A DNA stretch of 64,000 bases from Candidatus Hebobacterum abditum (GCA_029821875.1 JALGXW010000005.1:62001-126000), one strand, 5' to 3'; positions 28,212-37,575 are shown, counted from the first letter of the stretch. Numbers and translations are program-made. The notes: a model not told the origin generated them from the sequence alone.

Positions 28212-29024
28212 GTGAACCTGCAGCGGATAACTCGGGTACAGGTGGCGATTGCAGGGCTGGCAGTGGTGGTCGGCATCGCTCTCATCTTCTTCTTCCTGTT
28301 CGTTAACCCGCAGCGCAAGGCGATAAAGACGGCCACCGATGACGCGATATACTACGAGGGGGAGGCCGCGCTCCGGGACGGCGTGTTACAGCAGATCGAC
28401 GACGCGGAGGCAACGGAGAAAGAGGTCACTGCCAAGTACGAGGAGATCCTGGAAACACGCATGCCGAAGCTCGACTTCACCGATCCGATCGGCGCAACGG
28501 TTCGGATGTGGGACCTGGCCGGGGAAGAGCAGCGGCTGATGGACCGGTGGTTCGCCTCCACCGGAGCGCGGGTGACAGGATACAGTTTCCCGGACTGGGG
28601 CGCCAACATGCCGGGCAGCTTCCCCAACCCGGCGTGGACGCATCTCGATCCGCTGAGCTGGAACCTGACGATCGAAGTCGAGGACTTCCCAGAGCTTCTC
28701 GAGTGGCTGCTCAAGATCCCGGAGGCGCCGCGCTTCATGGAACTCCAGAACGTGACCATCCAGGGGCCGCGGCAGCCCGGCCAGCCCCTGGTGGCTCAGG
28801 TCCCAGTGATGTTCTACCAGTGGACGGGCGTGGAGCCGGCGGCCGCGACTGAACCCTCAGCAGGAGCCGCCACGACAGGCGCTGGTGTTCGCGGGGGCAG
28901 AGGCGGCCGCGGTATGGGTGGCCGTGGTATGGGCGGCCGTGGCGGCCGAGGCGGCCGAGGTATGGGCGGCCGAGGTATGGGCGGCCGTGGGGGCCGAGGC
29001 GGCCGTGGGGGGCGAGGCTTCTAG
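28212..29024 (+). CDS. pilO: PilO-like assembly protein with RGG/GMGG tail
   Basis: PilO pairs with PilN in the periplasmic alignment complex. The 270-aa product starts at GTG 28212. It has a short cytoplasmic N-terminus (MNLQRITRVQ), a transmembrane helix at about 11-32 (VAIAGLAVVVGIALIFFFLF), an alpha-helical segment (ATEKEVTAKYEEILE) and a ferredoxin-like C-terminal domain. From about 226 onward it has a Gly/Arg/Met tail of GRGMGG and GRGG units ending in RGF, the same ending as PilN. Its position between pilN and a PilP-like gene supports the call more than sequence alone. Confidence 0.8.
   Translation: MNLQRITRVQVAIAGLAVVVGIALIFFFLFVNPQRKAIKTATDDAIYYEGEAALRDGVLQQIDDAEATEKEVTAKYEEILETRMPKLDFTDPIGATVRMWDLAGEEQRLMDRWFASTGARVTGYSFPDWGANMPGSFPNPAWTHLDPLSWNLTIEVEDFPELLEWLLKIPEAPRFMELQNVTIQGPRQPGQPLVAQVPVMFYQWTGVEPAAATEPSAGAATTGAGVRGGRGGRGMGGRGMGGRGGRGGRGMGGRGMGGRGGRGGRGGRGF
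28912..29000 (+). repeat. Short in-frame repeats inside pilO
   Basis: Repeats of GGTATGGGCGGCCGT type, 9-15 bp units, encode GMGGR and GRGG steps of the PilO tail. The unit sequence differs from the pilN repeat, so the two tails are not a simple recent duplication. Confidence 0.75.
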
Positions 29025-29131
29025 CGGAGGTGGCAGGGCGCTGTGTCGCTCTGACGGTCGCTGGAGGCGCAAGGGAATGGTGTGCAATGTGTCGAACGAG
29101 TGCTAACATCTCCCCGTGCTGGGGGTGAACA

Positions 29132-29812
29132 ATGGGTGCGGCGGATCGGAACAAGATTCTCATCGCAGGGGGCGTCGCTGTCGTTGCCATCGCCCTCATC
29201 CTGTTCTTCGTCTTGCGGGGCCGCAGACGGGCGCCCCCGCAGTACCCCGCCTTCGCGACCGAGACGGCCGCTGAGGAGGCCGCGGCAGGTGGGGCGGGCA
29301 CGGGCGTGCCGCCGGCTCCCGGCACAGGGGAACCGGCGCCGCCGGGAGGAGAAGAGGCGCCCCGGGCGCCCGCGCCAACCCGCTCTGTCGGCGTGGTGCA
29401 GATGGCAACGGGCCCCGCCGAGCCCACCAGGACCGACCCATTCGAAACGCTGGATCCGCCCCCGCGGCCGACGCCGCCGGAGCTGTTGCTCTCGTTTCCG
29501 ACGGTGGGACTCGGCCCACTGCGCCCGCCCGGTGTCGGGGGGCCTCGTGTCGGCAACCGCCGCGTCGCCGGCTTGCTCTTCAACGACCAGGCGTGGGCGA
29601 TACTCGAGGACGAAGATGGAGAGACCTTCATCGTCAAGCCCGGCGATGTTGTTGATGGTATTCGCATAACGGCAATTGCGCGTGATTCCATCTACCTGAT
29701 GGACAGTGATGGCAAGAAGTGGCAAGTTCCGCTCCGCGGGCTCGGGCCGAGCACCGGCTCGGCCGGCGCAACGTCCACGGTGTCGGCCCTGCCGGCGGTG
29801 CCACCCGCCTAG
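29132..29812 (+). CDS. pilP: PilP-like pilus protein
   Basis: PilP bridges the PilN/PilO complex to the PilQ secretin. The 226-aa product has one N-terminal membrane anchor (about 9-26, ILIAGGVAVVAIALILFFVL), a Pro/Ala-rich linker (about 32-130) and a compact C-terminal beta domain (about 140-208: VAGLLFNDQAWAILEDEDGE..., FIVKPGDVVDGIRITAIARDSIYLM). That domain resembles the PilP/GspC homology region in which a GDxV turn precedes an IxxDxV-like strand. Typical PilP is a lipoprotein; here the anchor is a helix without a lipobox. The call rests largely on position in the pilM-N-O-P-Q order. Confidence 0.72.
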   Translation: MGAADRNKILIAGGVAVVAIALILFFVLRGRRRAPPQYPAFATETAAEEAAAGGAGTGVPPAPGTGEPAPPGGEEAPRAPAPTRSVGVVQMATGPAEPTRTDPFETLDPPPRPTPPELLLSFPTVGLGPLRPPGVGGPRVGNRRVAGLLFNDQAWAILEDEDGETFIVKPGDVVDGIRITAIARDSIYLMDSDGKKWQVPLRGLGPSTGSAGATSTVSALPAVPPA

Positions 29813-29901
29813 TCGAATCGCGCGCCAAAGTACCAGGGGAATTGCCCTGTCGGGCAGAACAAATCGGTGCTTGGGGCAGTCTAAACAGACGAGGAAGGAC
29901 T

Positions 29902-29946
29902 ATGGCGCGGGCGTCGGAACACCGCTATCGCCCGTGCCGGAGGTGA
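29902..29946 (+). CDS. Possible 14-codon leader ORF
   Basis: An ATG at 29902 is preceded by GAGGAAGG and opens a 14-codon frame rich in Arg (MARASEHRYRPCRR) that stops 6 nt before the next gene's ATG. Its end contains the GGAGGTGA ribosome site of that gene, so translating it could affect access to the site. It may be only chance. Confidence 0.25.
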   Translation: MARASEHRYRPCRR

Positions 29947-29952
29947 GCTGAC

Positions 29953-30726
29953 ATGGTGACAGGCAGAATACGGCTGGCAGTTCTCATCCTGGCTCTCGCG
30001 ATGGCCGCTGGCGGAGCGCTGTTCGCTGGCGAACGCGCATGGGCCCAGGCCGACGAGCGGTTGATCACGCTCGACCTGCGAGACGCCACCCTCGACGATG
30101 CGCTTCGCCTCATCTTCAGGTCGACGCCATACAGCTATGTGTTGGCCCCTGGCGTGACCGGGCGGGTGACGCTGACGCTCAACAACGTCACCTTCAGCCA
30201 GGCCCTGCGCGCCATCCTGGAGATGCACAATCTCACCTATAGGCGGGAGGCGGGGAACGTCTACTACATTACCGTGAAGACTGAGCCAACTCCGGATCCC
30301 GTGATCACCCAGACGCCCCGTTCTGCCTCTCGGTGGTTCTTGTTCGGCCCCGGCGGCCGCTATGAGTTCCAATACCTGGACTGCCGCCAGGTTGCCATCT
30401 GGTTCGGTGGCTGGGAAGGCGGTCCGTCTGTGATCCCGGTGCCGGCTCAGGGCGGCGGCGGTGCCGGCGGCGTCGGCGGTGGCGGCCGTGGCGGCGTCGG
30501 TGGCGGCGGCATCGGTGGTGGTGGTGGCGGCGGCGGGATCGGTGGTGGCGGCATGGGTGGTGGTCGCGGCGGCGGTGGCGGCGGTGGCGGCGCCCGCGGC
30601 GGTGGCGGCCGTGGCGGTGGTGGCGGTGGTGGTGGCGGCGGCCGTGGCGGTGGTGGCGGTGGCCGCGGTGGTGGCGGCGGCGGTGGTGGCGGCGGCGGTG
30701 GCGGCCGCGGCGGCCGTGGTCGCTGA
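29953..30726 (+). CDS. Short secretin-like STN-domain protein with poly-Gly tail
   Basis: The 257-aa product has a signal peptide (about 1-33, ending ERAWAQA) and an STN/N0 domain (about 34-105: LITLDLRDATLDDALRLIFR..., NVTFSQALRAILEMHNLTY, NVYYITVK). A start-of-N1-like strand follows (YEFQYLDCRQVAIWFGGWEG), matching the same region of PilQ. There is no secretin core. From about residue 167 to the end it is nearly pure Gly with scattered Arg, ending GRGR. It thus looks like the N-terminal part of a secretin, with the pore domain replaced by a glycine tail. GGAGGTGA ends 7 nt before the ATG. It may be a co-secretin or secretin chaperone. Confidence 0.75.
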   Translation: MVTGRIRLAVLILALAMAAGGALFAGERAWAQADERLITLDLRDATLDDALRLIFRSTPYSYVLAPGVTGRVTLTLNNVTFSQALRAILEMHNLTYRREAGNVYYITVKTEPTPDPVITQTPRSASRWFLFGPGGRYEFQYLDCRQVAIWFGGWEGGPSVIPVPAQGGGGAGGVGGGGRGGVGGGGIGGGGGGGGIGGGGMGGGRGGGGGGGGARGGGGRGGGGGGGGGGRGGGGGGRGGGGGGGGGGGGGRGGRGR

Positions 30727-30786
30727 GGTGGCTCTGTCCCTTCGGGGTCTGCGGGCAGAGCGTAGCGGGTCTGCGGAAGAGGGTCC

Positions 30787-30815
30787 TTAACACTCCGCCG
30801 CAGGTGTGCTACAAT
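30787..30815 (+). promoter_or_regulatory. Promoter of pilQ
   Basis: TTAACA (30787-30792) and TACAAT (30810-30815) are 17 bp apart, five of six matches each. The predicted start near 30822 leaves a leader of about 190 nt before pilQ. The leader is GC-rich with possible local structure but no riboswitch I recognise. Confidence 0.7.
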
Positions 30816-31010
30816 ACGCAGTCGACGCTGCGGCTGTTGCGAGCTGGATCGGACAGCGGGGTGGCCGCGGCGTTCGTTGTCTCGGACGGTCTGTCCGGAC
30901 GAGTTGTCTGCCGCTGAGGAGCGGGGGCAGCACAGCTTCGAACGGCCGAGAGTCGGCCTCAGCGAAGGGTGACAGCTGGCCAGATCAGCCATTTGTTTGG
31001 GAGGCGAGTG

Positions 31011-32588
31011 ATGAGGCGAGAATTGTTGGCACCGATCCTGTGCGCATTCCTGATGGCCTTGGGATCCCTGGCGGCAACGGCTTCTGAGAGTGCCACCGAC
31101 CCTGGTCGCGAGCTTGTGAGCATCCATGTCAGGGATGCGGACGTTCGGGATGTCGTCCAGACTATCATCACCGCCTCGGGTGCCAGCATCGTGCTGGCCG
31201 ACGTAGCGGGCCACATCACGCTCAACGTCGATAATGTGCCCGTGGAGAGGGTCCTCGAGATCATCTGCACCGCGAAGGGCCTACACTGGTGGCGCGACAC
31301 AGATGGCATCTACTTCGTCTCCGCAGAGCCGCGGCCGGCCTCCTCCGGCGAGGCATCGGCTCTGCCAGGCGTGACGGAGTCTGACGAGCAGAAGATGCTC
31401 TCGCAGATGTACCACCTGCAGTTCATGCCGCCGCGATACGTGGCCTGGCTCTTCGGCACGAGCGAGGACCCGGGCCCGCTTCCCTACGACCCTGATGTGC
31501 TGCTGGCCGATTCGGGATCGGTGCTCATGTCGGGCGTCAGGAGCTTCGGCACCGCAGGAGGGCCGGGTCAGTTCGGTGCCGGGGGCCGCGGCGGCGGTGG
31601 TGGGGGCCGCGGCGGCGGGGGCGTAGGCACGGGCTTCGGCGGCGGCGGTGGTGGCGGTCGCGGCGGCGTCGGCGGCGGCGCTGGCGGCGGCTTCATCGGC
31701 GCAGGCGCCTTCTCGCAGTTCCTGCCCGAGGGCATTGAGGCCATGATCGCCTTCCCGGTCTTGAACTCGCTCCTCATTCGGGGCACGGAAGAGGACATAA
31801 ACGAGCTCATAGAGATCCTCAAGTTCGTCGACCACAAGCCGCAGCAGATAATCGTGGAACTGCAGTCTGTCCAGGTGAGCACGAGCCTCCAGAAGCAGCT
31901 TGGGATGGACTGGTTCTACACCGTCGGCACCTTCGCCATCGAGACCTCGGATCTCCTCACTCCTGCCAACGTGATCGTTGAGTACGAGCCACCCGGCGAT
32001 CCGAACTTCTCGGCCACCCTCACCTATCTGCTCGAGACGGGGCGCGGGCGAATCGTAGACGCCATCCGCGTGTCGACAATGAACCTGCTGCCTGCCGTCA
32101 ACCAGGTGACCGTTAACTACCCATGGGTGACCGTGGGGGGCATCGCTGGCGACCCGTTCCGGGGGAGCAACATCCAGACGACCACGGTGACCACCTATCC
32201 GATTGTCACAAGTCTCATCATCACGCCCCGGATCAATGGGGACGGCACCATCACGATGTACATCCCGTTCCAGAAGAGCGTCATAAGCGGCTTTGTCGAA
32301 GTACCCGTGGGCCTGGATGCATCAGCTTCCTACCCGATCACGACCGTGAATACCCTGACGACAACGGTCAACGTCCGAGACGGCGAGACGTTTGTGGTCG
32401 GGGGGTTCGTCGAGAAGTCGGAGCTGGAATCGGAGACTCGGCTTCCAGTGCTCGGGCACATCCCTGTCCTCGGAGACCTGTTCTTCACGCGTAAGGCCCG
32501 CACCGTCAACGAAACCGAGACATTGATCTTCATCACGCCCCGCATCGTGAAAGAGGAGACCGCGCCGGCAACGCTGGGGCCGATCTAG
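31011..32588 (+). CDS. pilQ: Type IV pilus secretin PilQ
   Basis: PilQ forms the outer-membrane pore through which the pilus passes. I place the start at ATG 31011, where GGGAGGCGAG precedes it and a signal peptide follows (MRRELLAPILCAFLMALGSL...). The 525-aa protein has an STN/N0 domain (about 35-107), the strand QMYHLQFMPPRYVAWLFG (133-149), a Gly-rich linker (about 189-230) and an N1-type KH domain (about 236-285, VLNSLLIRGTEEDINELIEILKFVD). The secretin core ends with TTVNVRDGETFVVGGF, the TRLPVLGHIPVLGDLFF signature and LIFITPRIV. It is shorter than E. coli-type PilQ because AMIN domains are absent. Confidence 0.94.
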   Translation: MRRELLAPILCAFLMALGSLAATASESATDPGRELVSIHVRDADVRDVVQTIITASGASIVLADVAGHITLNVDNVPVERVLEIICTAKGLHWWRDTDGIYFVSAEPRPASSGEASALPGVTESDEQKMLSQMYHLQFMPPRYVAWLFGTSEDPGPLPYDPDVLLADSGSVLMSGVRSFGTAGGPGQFGAGGRGGGGGGRGGGGVGTGFGGGGGGGRGGVGGGAGGGFIGAGAFSQFLPEGIEAMIAFPVLNSLLIRGTEEDINELIEILKFVDHKPQQIIVELQSVQVSTSLQKQLGMDWFYTVGTFAIETSDLLTPANVIVEYEPPGDPNFSATLTYLLETGRGRIVDAIRVSTMNLLPAVNQVTVNYPWVTVGGIAGDPFRGSNIQTTTVTTYPIVTSLIITPRINGDGTITMYIPFQKSVISGFVEVPVGLDASASYPITTVNTLTTTVNVRDGETFVVGGFVEKSELESETRLPVLGHIPVLGDLFFTRKARTVNETETLIFITPRIVKEETAPATLGPI

Positions 32589-32621
32589 TCACCGCGCAGC
32601 CCGGCGGCATAGCTACTTGCT

Positions 32622-32655
32622 CGGAAGCGGCGCTCGACGAAGGGTGCCGCTTCCG
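32622..32655 (+). other. Stem-loop between pilQ and aroB
   Basis: The arms CGGAAGCGGC (32622-32631) and GCCGCTTCCG (32646-32655) form a perfect 10-bp stem with a 14-nt loop. No T-run follows, so it is not a standard intrinsic terminator. It could be a weak or Rho-assisted terminator or an mRNA stabiliser, and it ends 10 nt before the aroB ribosome site. Confidence 0.6.
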
Positions 32656-32678
32656 CTGATGTTTGGAGGGTGTCGCGG

Positions 32679-33776
32679 ATGACCGCCGATGGCATGCCGC
32701 CCCTCAGAGTCGAACTCGGGGAGCGGTCGTACGAAATCCATGTGGGAATTGGTGCCCTCTCGCTCGCGGGTGCCCTCATTCGCTCAGATGTAGGGGAGCG
32801 GGGCATCATCGTCACGCATCCGAGCGTCGACCGTCTCCACGGCGAGGCGCTGCGGACGGGCCTGGGGTGCTTTGCCGGGGAGACCGTGCTCGTACCGTCG
32901 GGGGAGAGGCAGAAGTCGCTCCGGCGTGCCAAGCTACTCTGGGATGAGTTGCTCTCGCGGGGGGCAGACCGGCGTTCCGTGATCCTGGCCTTCGGTGGCG
33001 GCGTGATAGGCGACCTCGCGGGGTTTGTCACCGCCACCTACATGCGGGGCCTTCCCTATGTTCAGGTGCCGACCACGCTGCTCGCCCAGGTCGATGCCTC
33101 GGTCGGCGGCAAGGTGGCCATCAACCATCCCCGCGTCAAGAATCTCATTGGAGCTTTCTATCAGCCGCGGCTGGTGCTTGCAGACGTTTCGACCCTGGCG
33201 ACGCTGCGGCCGCGCGACTACCGCGAGGGGCTGGCAGAGGTCGTCAAGCACGCTGTCATCGCCGATGCCGGGCTTTTCTCCTGGCTTGAGCAGAACTACC
33301 GGGCGGTCCTCAAGCGGGACCCGGACACCCTCGCCTATCTCGTTCGCCGCAACTGCGAGATCAAGGCGGAGGTCGTGCAGGCCGATGAGCGCGAATCCGG
33401 GTTGCGCGCTGTGCTCAACTTCGGCCATACCTTCGCCCATGCCTTGGAGTCGTTGACGGAATACCGACGCCTGAGGCACGGCGAGGCCGTCTCCATTGGC
33501 ATGTGTGCGTCCGCCCGCGTAGCCCAGCGGCTGAGCATGATCTCGGAATCTGATCGACAGCGGCTGGTGAACCTGCTGTCGGTTCTCCGATTGCCGATCA
33601 GAATCCCCGCTGCACCGGCCTCGGCGATCCTCGATGCAATCCGGTCCGACAAGAAAGCTCTCGCCCGGTCGCCGCGCTTTGTGCTGCCGACCGGGATCGG
33701 GCACGTCGAGATCGGCTGCGAAGTCCCCGAGTCCCTACTTCGGGAAGTGCTGACGGAAGTCAGAGTTGTCAACTGA
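32679..33776 (+). CDS. aroB: 3-dehydroquinate synthase
   Basis: AroB catalyses the second step of the shikimate pathway, cyclising DAHP with transient NAD oxidation. The ATG at 32679 follows GGAGG (32665-32669); the in-frame GTG at 32670 is too close to that site. The 365-aa product has the conserved RSVILAFGGGVIGDLAGFVTATYMRG, VPTTLLAQVDASVGGKVAINHPRVKNLIGAFYQP, the zinc-binding Glu in REGLAEVVKHAVIAD and the His residues of NFGHTFAHALE and LRHGEAVSIGM. The length is normal. It overlaps the preferred PHP-gene transcript with only 16 bp between them. Confidence 0.97.
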   Translation: MTADGMPPLRVELGERSYEIHVGIGALSLAGALIRSDVGERGIIVTHPSVDRLHGEALRTGLGCFAGETVLVPSGERQKSLRRAKLLWDELLSRGADRRSVILAFGGGVIGDLAGFVTATYMRGLPYVQVPTTLLAQVDASVGGKVAINHPRVKNLIGAFYQPRLVLADVSTLATLRPRDYREGLAEVVKHAVIADAGLFSWLEQNYRAVLKRDPDTLAYLVRRNCEIKAEVVQADERESGLRAVLNFGHTFAHALESLTEYRRLRHGEAVSIGMCASARVAQRLSMISESDRQRLVNLLSVLRLPIRIPAAPASAILDAIRSDKKALARSPRFVLPTGIGHVEIGCEVPESLLREVLTEVRVVN

Positions 33777-33792
33777 GCACAGGAGCGGGAGC

Positions 33793-34482
33793 ATGGTCTT
33801 TGACTTCCATACGCATAGCTTCCACAGCGACGGTGTGCTCCTGCCGATCGAGCTGATACGACGCGCGATGGTCAGCGGCTACGAGGCAATCGGCATCACG
33901 GACCACGTCTCGTTGGGAAACGTTGCGCCTGTTGTGCAGGCCCTGGTCGCGGACTGCCGACTTGCGGAGGAGCACTGGGATGTCCGAGCGGTACCTGGAG
34001 TGGAGTTGACCCACCTCCCGCCCCCCGCTATCCCCGAGGTGGCCGCAGAGGCGCGCCGCCTCGGCGCGGAGCTGATAGTGGTCCACGGCGAGACGCCGGT
34101 CGAGCCCGTTCCCCCGGGCACGAACCGAGCGGCGCTGGAGTGCCCCGAGGTCGACCTCCTCGCCCATCCCGGACTGATCGCCGGCGAGCTGGCGGAGCTC
34201 GCGGCCGGCAACGGCGTCTTTCTCGAAGTGTCCGCCCACCGCGGGCATAGCCTGGCGAACGGCGCTGTCGTTGCGGCGGGGCGCGCCGCCAACGCGCTGC
34301 TCCTCGTGAACAGTGATGCTCACGGTCCCCAGGACATACTCACCGACGGTCTGGCGCGGCGAGTGGCGCTTGGGGCTGGCCTCTCAGAGGAGGAGGCGGA
34401 GACCGTCCTCACCAGCAATCCGCGGAGTCTGATCGAGAAGCTGGCCAGGCGGCGGATGGGTCGGCCGACGGACGCGACGTAG
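33793..34482 (+). CDS. PHP-domain hydrolase (HisK-like phosphatase)
   Basis: The PHP domain is a metal-dependent phosphoesterase fold. With ATG 33793, preceded by CAGGAGCGGG, the product is 229 aa. It has the motif I pair HTHSFHSDG, motif II GITDHVS, the VVHGE block, the histidine in DLLAHPGL and the last metal motif NSDAH. A TTG at 33766, inside the end of aroB, is the alternative start. The length and the single domain resemble small PHP phosphatases and histidinol-phosphatase relatives, but substrate specificity cannot be read. It follows aroB directly. Confidence 0.85.
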   Translation: MVFDFHTHSFHSDGVLLPIELIRRAMVSGYEAIGITDHVSLGNVAPVVQALVADCRLAEEHWDVRAVPGVELTHLPPPAIPEVAAEARRLGAELIVVHGETPVEPVPPGTNRAALECPEVDLLAHPGLIAGELAELAAGNGVFLEVSAHRGHSLANGAVVAAGRAANALLLVNSDAHGPQDILTDGLARRVALGAGLSEEEAETVLTSNPRSLIEKLARRRMGRPTDAT

Positions 34483-34521
34483 CTGGGTCGGCGAGGCAGC
34501 TCGATCCGCGACAGCCGCATC

Positions 34522-34552
34522 TTTGACACCTGTCAAAGGGCCGTGCTATACT
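34522..34552 (+). promoter_or_regulatory. purH promoter with palindromic operator over the -35
   Basis: TTGACA (34523-34528) and TATACT (34547-34552) are 18 bp apart, an almost perfect sigma70 promoter. The -35 is one arm of the inverted repeat TTTGACA-CC-TGTCAAA (34522-34537). A repressor bound to the palindrome would cover the -35. The predicted start is near 34559, 32 nt before the purH ATG. Confidence 0.75.
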
Positions 34553-34590
34553 CGGCGTCGTCGCAGCAGTCCCCTCGTGAGGTCGCCCAT

Positions 34591-36150
34591 ATGGCGCGCG
34601 TTCAGACTGCCCTCATTAGCGTCTTCGACAAGGCCGGCATCCAGGAGTTTGCGCAAGGCATCGCTGAGCTCGGTGTGAGCATTCTCTCCTCGGGCGGCAC
34701 GGCGGGCCAGCTGAGAGCGGCCGGCGTAGACGTCACGGATGTGTCCGACTATACCGGCTTTCCCGAGATGATGGACGGCCGCATCAAGACGCTCCATCCC
34801 AAGGTCCACGGCGGTCTGCTCGCACTGCGGGACAACCCCGAGCACATGGCGGCCGTGGTGAGACACGGCATCACACTCATCGATCTTGTGGTCGTGAACC
34901 TCTATCCCTTCGAGCAGACAGTTGCCAAGCCCGATATCACACTCGCCGAGGCGATTGAGAACATCGATATCGGTGGACCGTCCATGCTGCGGTCGGCCGC
35001 AAAGAACCACCGATCCGTCGCTGTCATATGCAATCCCGCTCGGTATGGGTCCCTCCTCGACGAGATGCGACGGACGGGAGGCGAGATCAGTGACGCCAGC
35101 CGCGCCGGGCTCGCGGTGGAGGCCTTCGCCCACACGGCCCGGTACGACGCGGCGATCCACAACTACCTGCTCAAGCAGGTCGATGCGAACGAAACGTTCC
35201 CCAGCCTCCTCTTGCAGCCGCTCGAGAAAGGAGCGCAGCTTCGGTACGGCGAGAACCCTCATCAACAGGCGGCTTTCTACAGGCGGGCCGGCGTCGTTCC
35301 CGTGGGGCTCGCGGCCGCTCGCCAGCTTCACGGGAAGGAGCTGTCCTTCAACAACTACCTCGACCTCGATACGGTCCTCGGCTTCGTGCGCGAGTTCGAG
35401 CAGCCCGCGGCGATCGTCGTCAAACACAACAGTCCCTGCGGCGCGGCGTTGGGCGACACACTGGCGACGGCCTACCGAGACGCGCTCGCGACCGACCCGG
35501 TCTCCGCCTTCGGCGGAATCATCGGCCTCAACCAAGAGGTAGACGCAGCGACGGCCGAGGCGATACTGGAGGGGATCGAGCAGCATGGCTTCATGGAATG
35601 CGTGCTCGCGCCTGGCTATGAGGCGGATGCGCTGAGTGCGCTTCGGGAGATGAAGAACCTGCGGCTGCTCGAGTTGCCGGACCTCCACGCCGCAGGCCGG
35701 TGGGCGATGAAGCAAGTCTCAGGCGGAGTGGTCGTGCAGACCCCTGATGACAGCGGCGCCCCGGCCGAGCTGAAGGCGGTGACGAAGCGACCGCCTGCGG
35801 CTGAGGAGGAGTCTGCGTTGCGCTTCGCGTGGATCGTCTGCAAGCACACGAAGTCAAATGCCATCGTCATCGCGCGGGAGCGAAAGGCGGTGGGAATCGG
35901 CGGCGGCGTGACGAGTCGCGTCGACGCTGCGCTCCTGGCGGTGCAGAAGGCCGGTGCTCGAGCCAAGGGAGCGGTGCTGGCCTCCGACGCCTTCTTCCCG
36001 TATCCGGATGCGGTCGAAACTGCCGCGCAGGCGGGCGTGACCGCAATCGTCCAGCCGGGTGGCTCGCGCAACGACGAAGAAGCCATCGCCACCTGTGACA
36101 AGCACGATATAGCGATGGTCTTCACCGGCGTCCGACACTTCCGACACTAG
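34591..36150 (+). CDS. purH: Bifunctional AICAR formyltransferase / IMP cyclohydrolase
   Basis: PurH performs the last two steps of de novo purine synthesis. I choose ATG 34591, which starts [20 protein letters not shown], the family N-terminus; the longer frame begins inside the promoter. The 519-aa protein has the MGS-like cyclohydrolase domain (SVFDKAGI...[43 protein letters not shown]) and the AICARFT domain with KHNSPCGAA (catalytic Lys-His), [18 protein letters not shown] and [10 protein letters not shown]. It depends on 10-formyl-THF, which links it to glyA and folC just downstream. Confidence 0.97.
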   Translation: MARVQTALISVFDKAGIQEFAQGIAELGVSILSSGGTAGQLRAAGVDVTDVSDYTGFPEMMDGRIKTLHPKVHGGLLALRDNPEHMAAVVRHGITLIDLVVVNLYPFEQTVAKPDITLAEAIENIDIGGPSMLRSAAKNHRSVAVICNPARYGSLLDEMRRTGGEISDASRAGLAVEAFAHTARYDAAIHNYLLKQVDANETFPSLLLQPLEKGAQLRYGENPHQQAAFYRRAGVVPVGLAAARQLHGKELSFNNYLDLDTVLGFVREFEQPAAIVVKHNSPCGAALGDTLATAYRDALATDPVSAFGGIIGLNQEVDAATAEAILEGIEQHGFMECVLAPGYEADALSALREMKNLRLLELPDLHAAGRWAMKQVSGGVVVQTPDDSGAPAELKAVTKRPPAAEEESALRFAWIVCKHTKSNAIVIARERKAVGIGGGVTSRVDAALLAVQKAGARAKGAVLASDAFFPYPDAVETAAQAGVTAIVQPGGSRNDEEAIATCDKHDIAMVFTGVRHFRH

Positions 36151-36212
36151 CGCGACGGTCGGACTGCCCTCGCGGATTCTGGCGAGCGATTTCGATCAGA
36201 CAGAGGAGCGGA

Positions 36213-37466
36213 ATGAACCGTACCCTAGCCGAAGTTGACCCGGACATGGCTGCAGTTCTGAGCGAAGAGCTCGAGCGACAGCGGACGACTCTGGTCATGA
36301 TCCCGTCGGAGAACTACGCCTCCAAGGCCGTGCTATCTGCGCAAGGCTGCGTCATGACCAACAAGTACGCTGAGGGCTACCCGGGGGCGCGCTGGTACAA
36401 CGGGTGCGGCTCGGTCGACAAGGCCGAGCAGCTCGCCATCGAACGTACCAAGGACTTGTTCGGCGCGGAGCACGCCAACGTGCAGGCGCATACGGGCTCG
36501 CAGGCGAACATGGCCGCCTACTATGCGGTCCTGGACCCGGGGGACATCGTTCTGTCACTCTCGGTGGATCACGGCGGCCATCTCAGCCATGGTCAGAACA
36601 CCAACTTCTCGGGTCGCTACTACCGTGTGCATCACTACGCGCTGGACCGTGAGACCGAGCTGCTTGACTACGAGTCGGCCCGCAAGATAGCGCACCTCTA
36701 CCGGCCGAAGCTCATCGTGGTGGGCTTCAGCGCCTATCCGCGAGCCATCGACTGGGACGCGTGGCGGGTAATCGCGGACGAGGTGGACGCGCTCCTGATG
36801 GCCGACGTCGCGCACATCGTTGGCCTGATTGCCGCGGGCGTTCATCCTAGTCCGGTCCCGTACGCTGATATCATCACGTCGACGACTCACAAGACTCTGC
36901 GCGGCCCTCGCGGCGCCTTCATCATGTGCAAGCGTCACCTCGCCGACATCATCGACCGCGCCATCTTCCCTGGCATACAGGCGGGCCCTCTCATGCACGT
37001 GATAGCGGCGAAGGCGATCGCCTTCAAGGAGGCGATGACCGATGAGTTCCGAGAGTATCAGCGTCAGATCGTGAAGAACGCGAGGACCCTCGCGGAATCC
37101 CTGCAGGAAAACGGCGTCCGCCTCGTGTCAGGTGGGACCGACACTCATCTGATGCTCTGCGATCTGCGGCCGCTCACGCTTACCGGCCGCGACGCGGCCA
37201 ATCTGCTTGAAGAGGCGGGAATCATCGTCAACAAGAACTGCATCCCGTACGACCATCAGCCGTCGGCCATCGCCTCCGGCATTCGCCCTGGCACCCCGGC
37301 CTTGACGACGCGGGGCATGAAAGAAGCCGAGATGAAACAGATCGGCAAGTTGATGGCGAGCGTGCTTCGGAATCCTCTGGACGCGGAGGTCCGGAAACAG
37401 GCACGGGAAGAGGTGCTGGCTCTCTGCGAGCGCTTCCCGATCTACGAGGACCTGGAGGTGGTCTAG
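36213..37466 (+). CDS. glyA: Serine hydroxymethyltransferase
   Basis: GlyA converts serine and THF to glycine and methylene-THF with PLP. The 417-aa product shows [14 protein letters not shown], the glycine-rich [23 protein letters not shown], the [11 protein letters not shown] block, [39 protein letters not shown] with the PLP-binding Lys in THKTL, and the C-terminal [20 protein letters not shown] lies upstream of the ATG. It stands between purH and folC, so the three form a one-carbon/purine group. Confidence 0.97.
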   Translation: MNRTLAEVDPDMAAVLSEELERQRTTLVMIPSENYASKAVLSAQGCVMTNKYAEGYPGARWYNGCGSVDKAEQLAIERTKDLFGAEHANVQAHTGSQANMAAYYAVLDPGDIVLSLSVDHGGHLSHGQNTNFSGRYYRVHHYALDRETELLDYESARKIAHLYRPKLIVVGFSAYPRAIDWDAWRVIADEVDALLMADVAHIVGLIAAGVHPSPVPYADIITSTTHKTLRGPRGAFIMCKRHLADIIDRAIFPGIQAGPLMHVIAAKAIAFKEAMTDEFREYQRQIVKNARTLAESLQENGVRLVSGGTDTHLMLCDLRPLTLTGRDAANLLEEAGIIVNKNCIPYDHQPSAIASGIRPGTPALTTRGMKEAEMKQIGKLMASVLRNPLDAEVRKQAREEVLALCERFPIYEDLEVV

Positions 37467-37575
37467 GTCGGAGTCGCAGCTCGGCCTGCACGCTGCCTCT
37501 CCGAGAGCGTCTCAGTGGGTTAGCGGGCGTCCTCTGCCCCATCGGCGTCCGCGGTCTGGGCCTCCCCACACTGCG

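Noticed and set aside
30461-30790. Val/Ala-rich ORF over the STN tail
   Set aside because: Repeats of GGT/GGC give Val/Ala in another frame; it is a reading-frame shadow.
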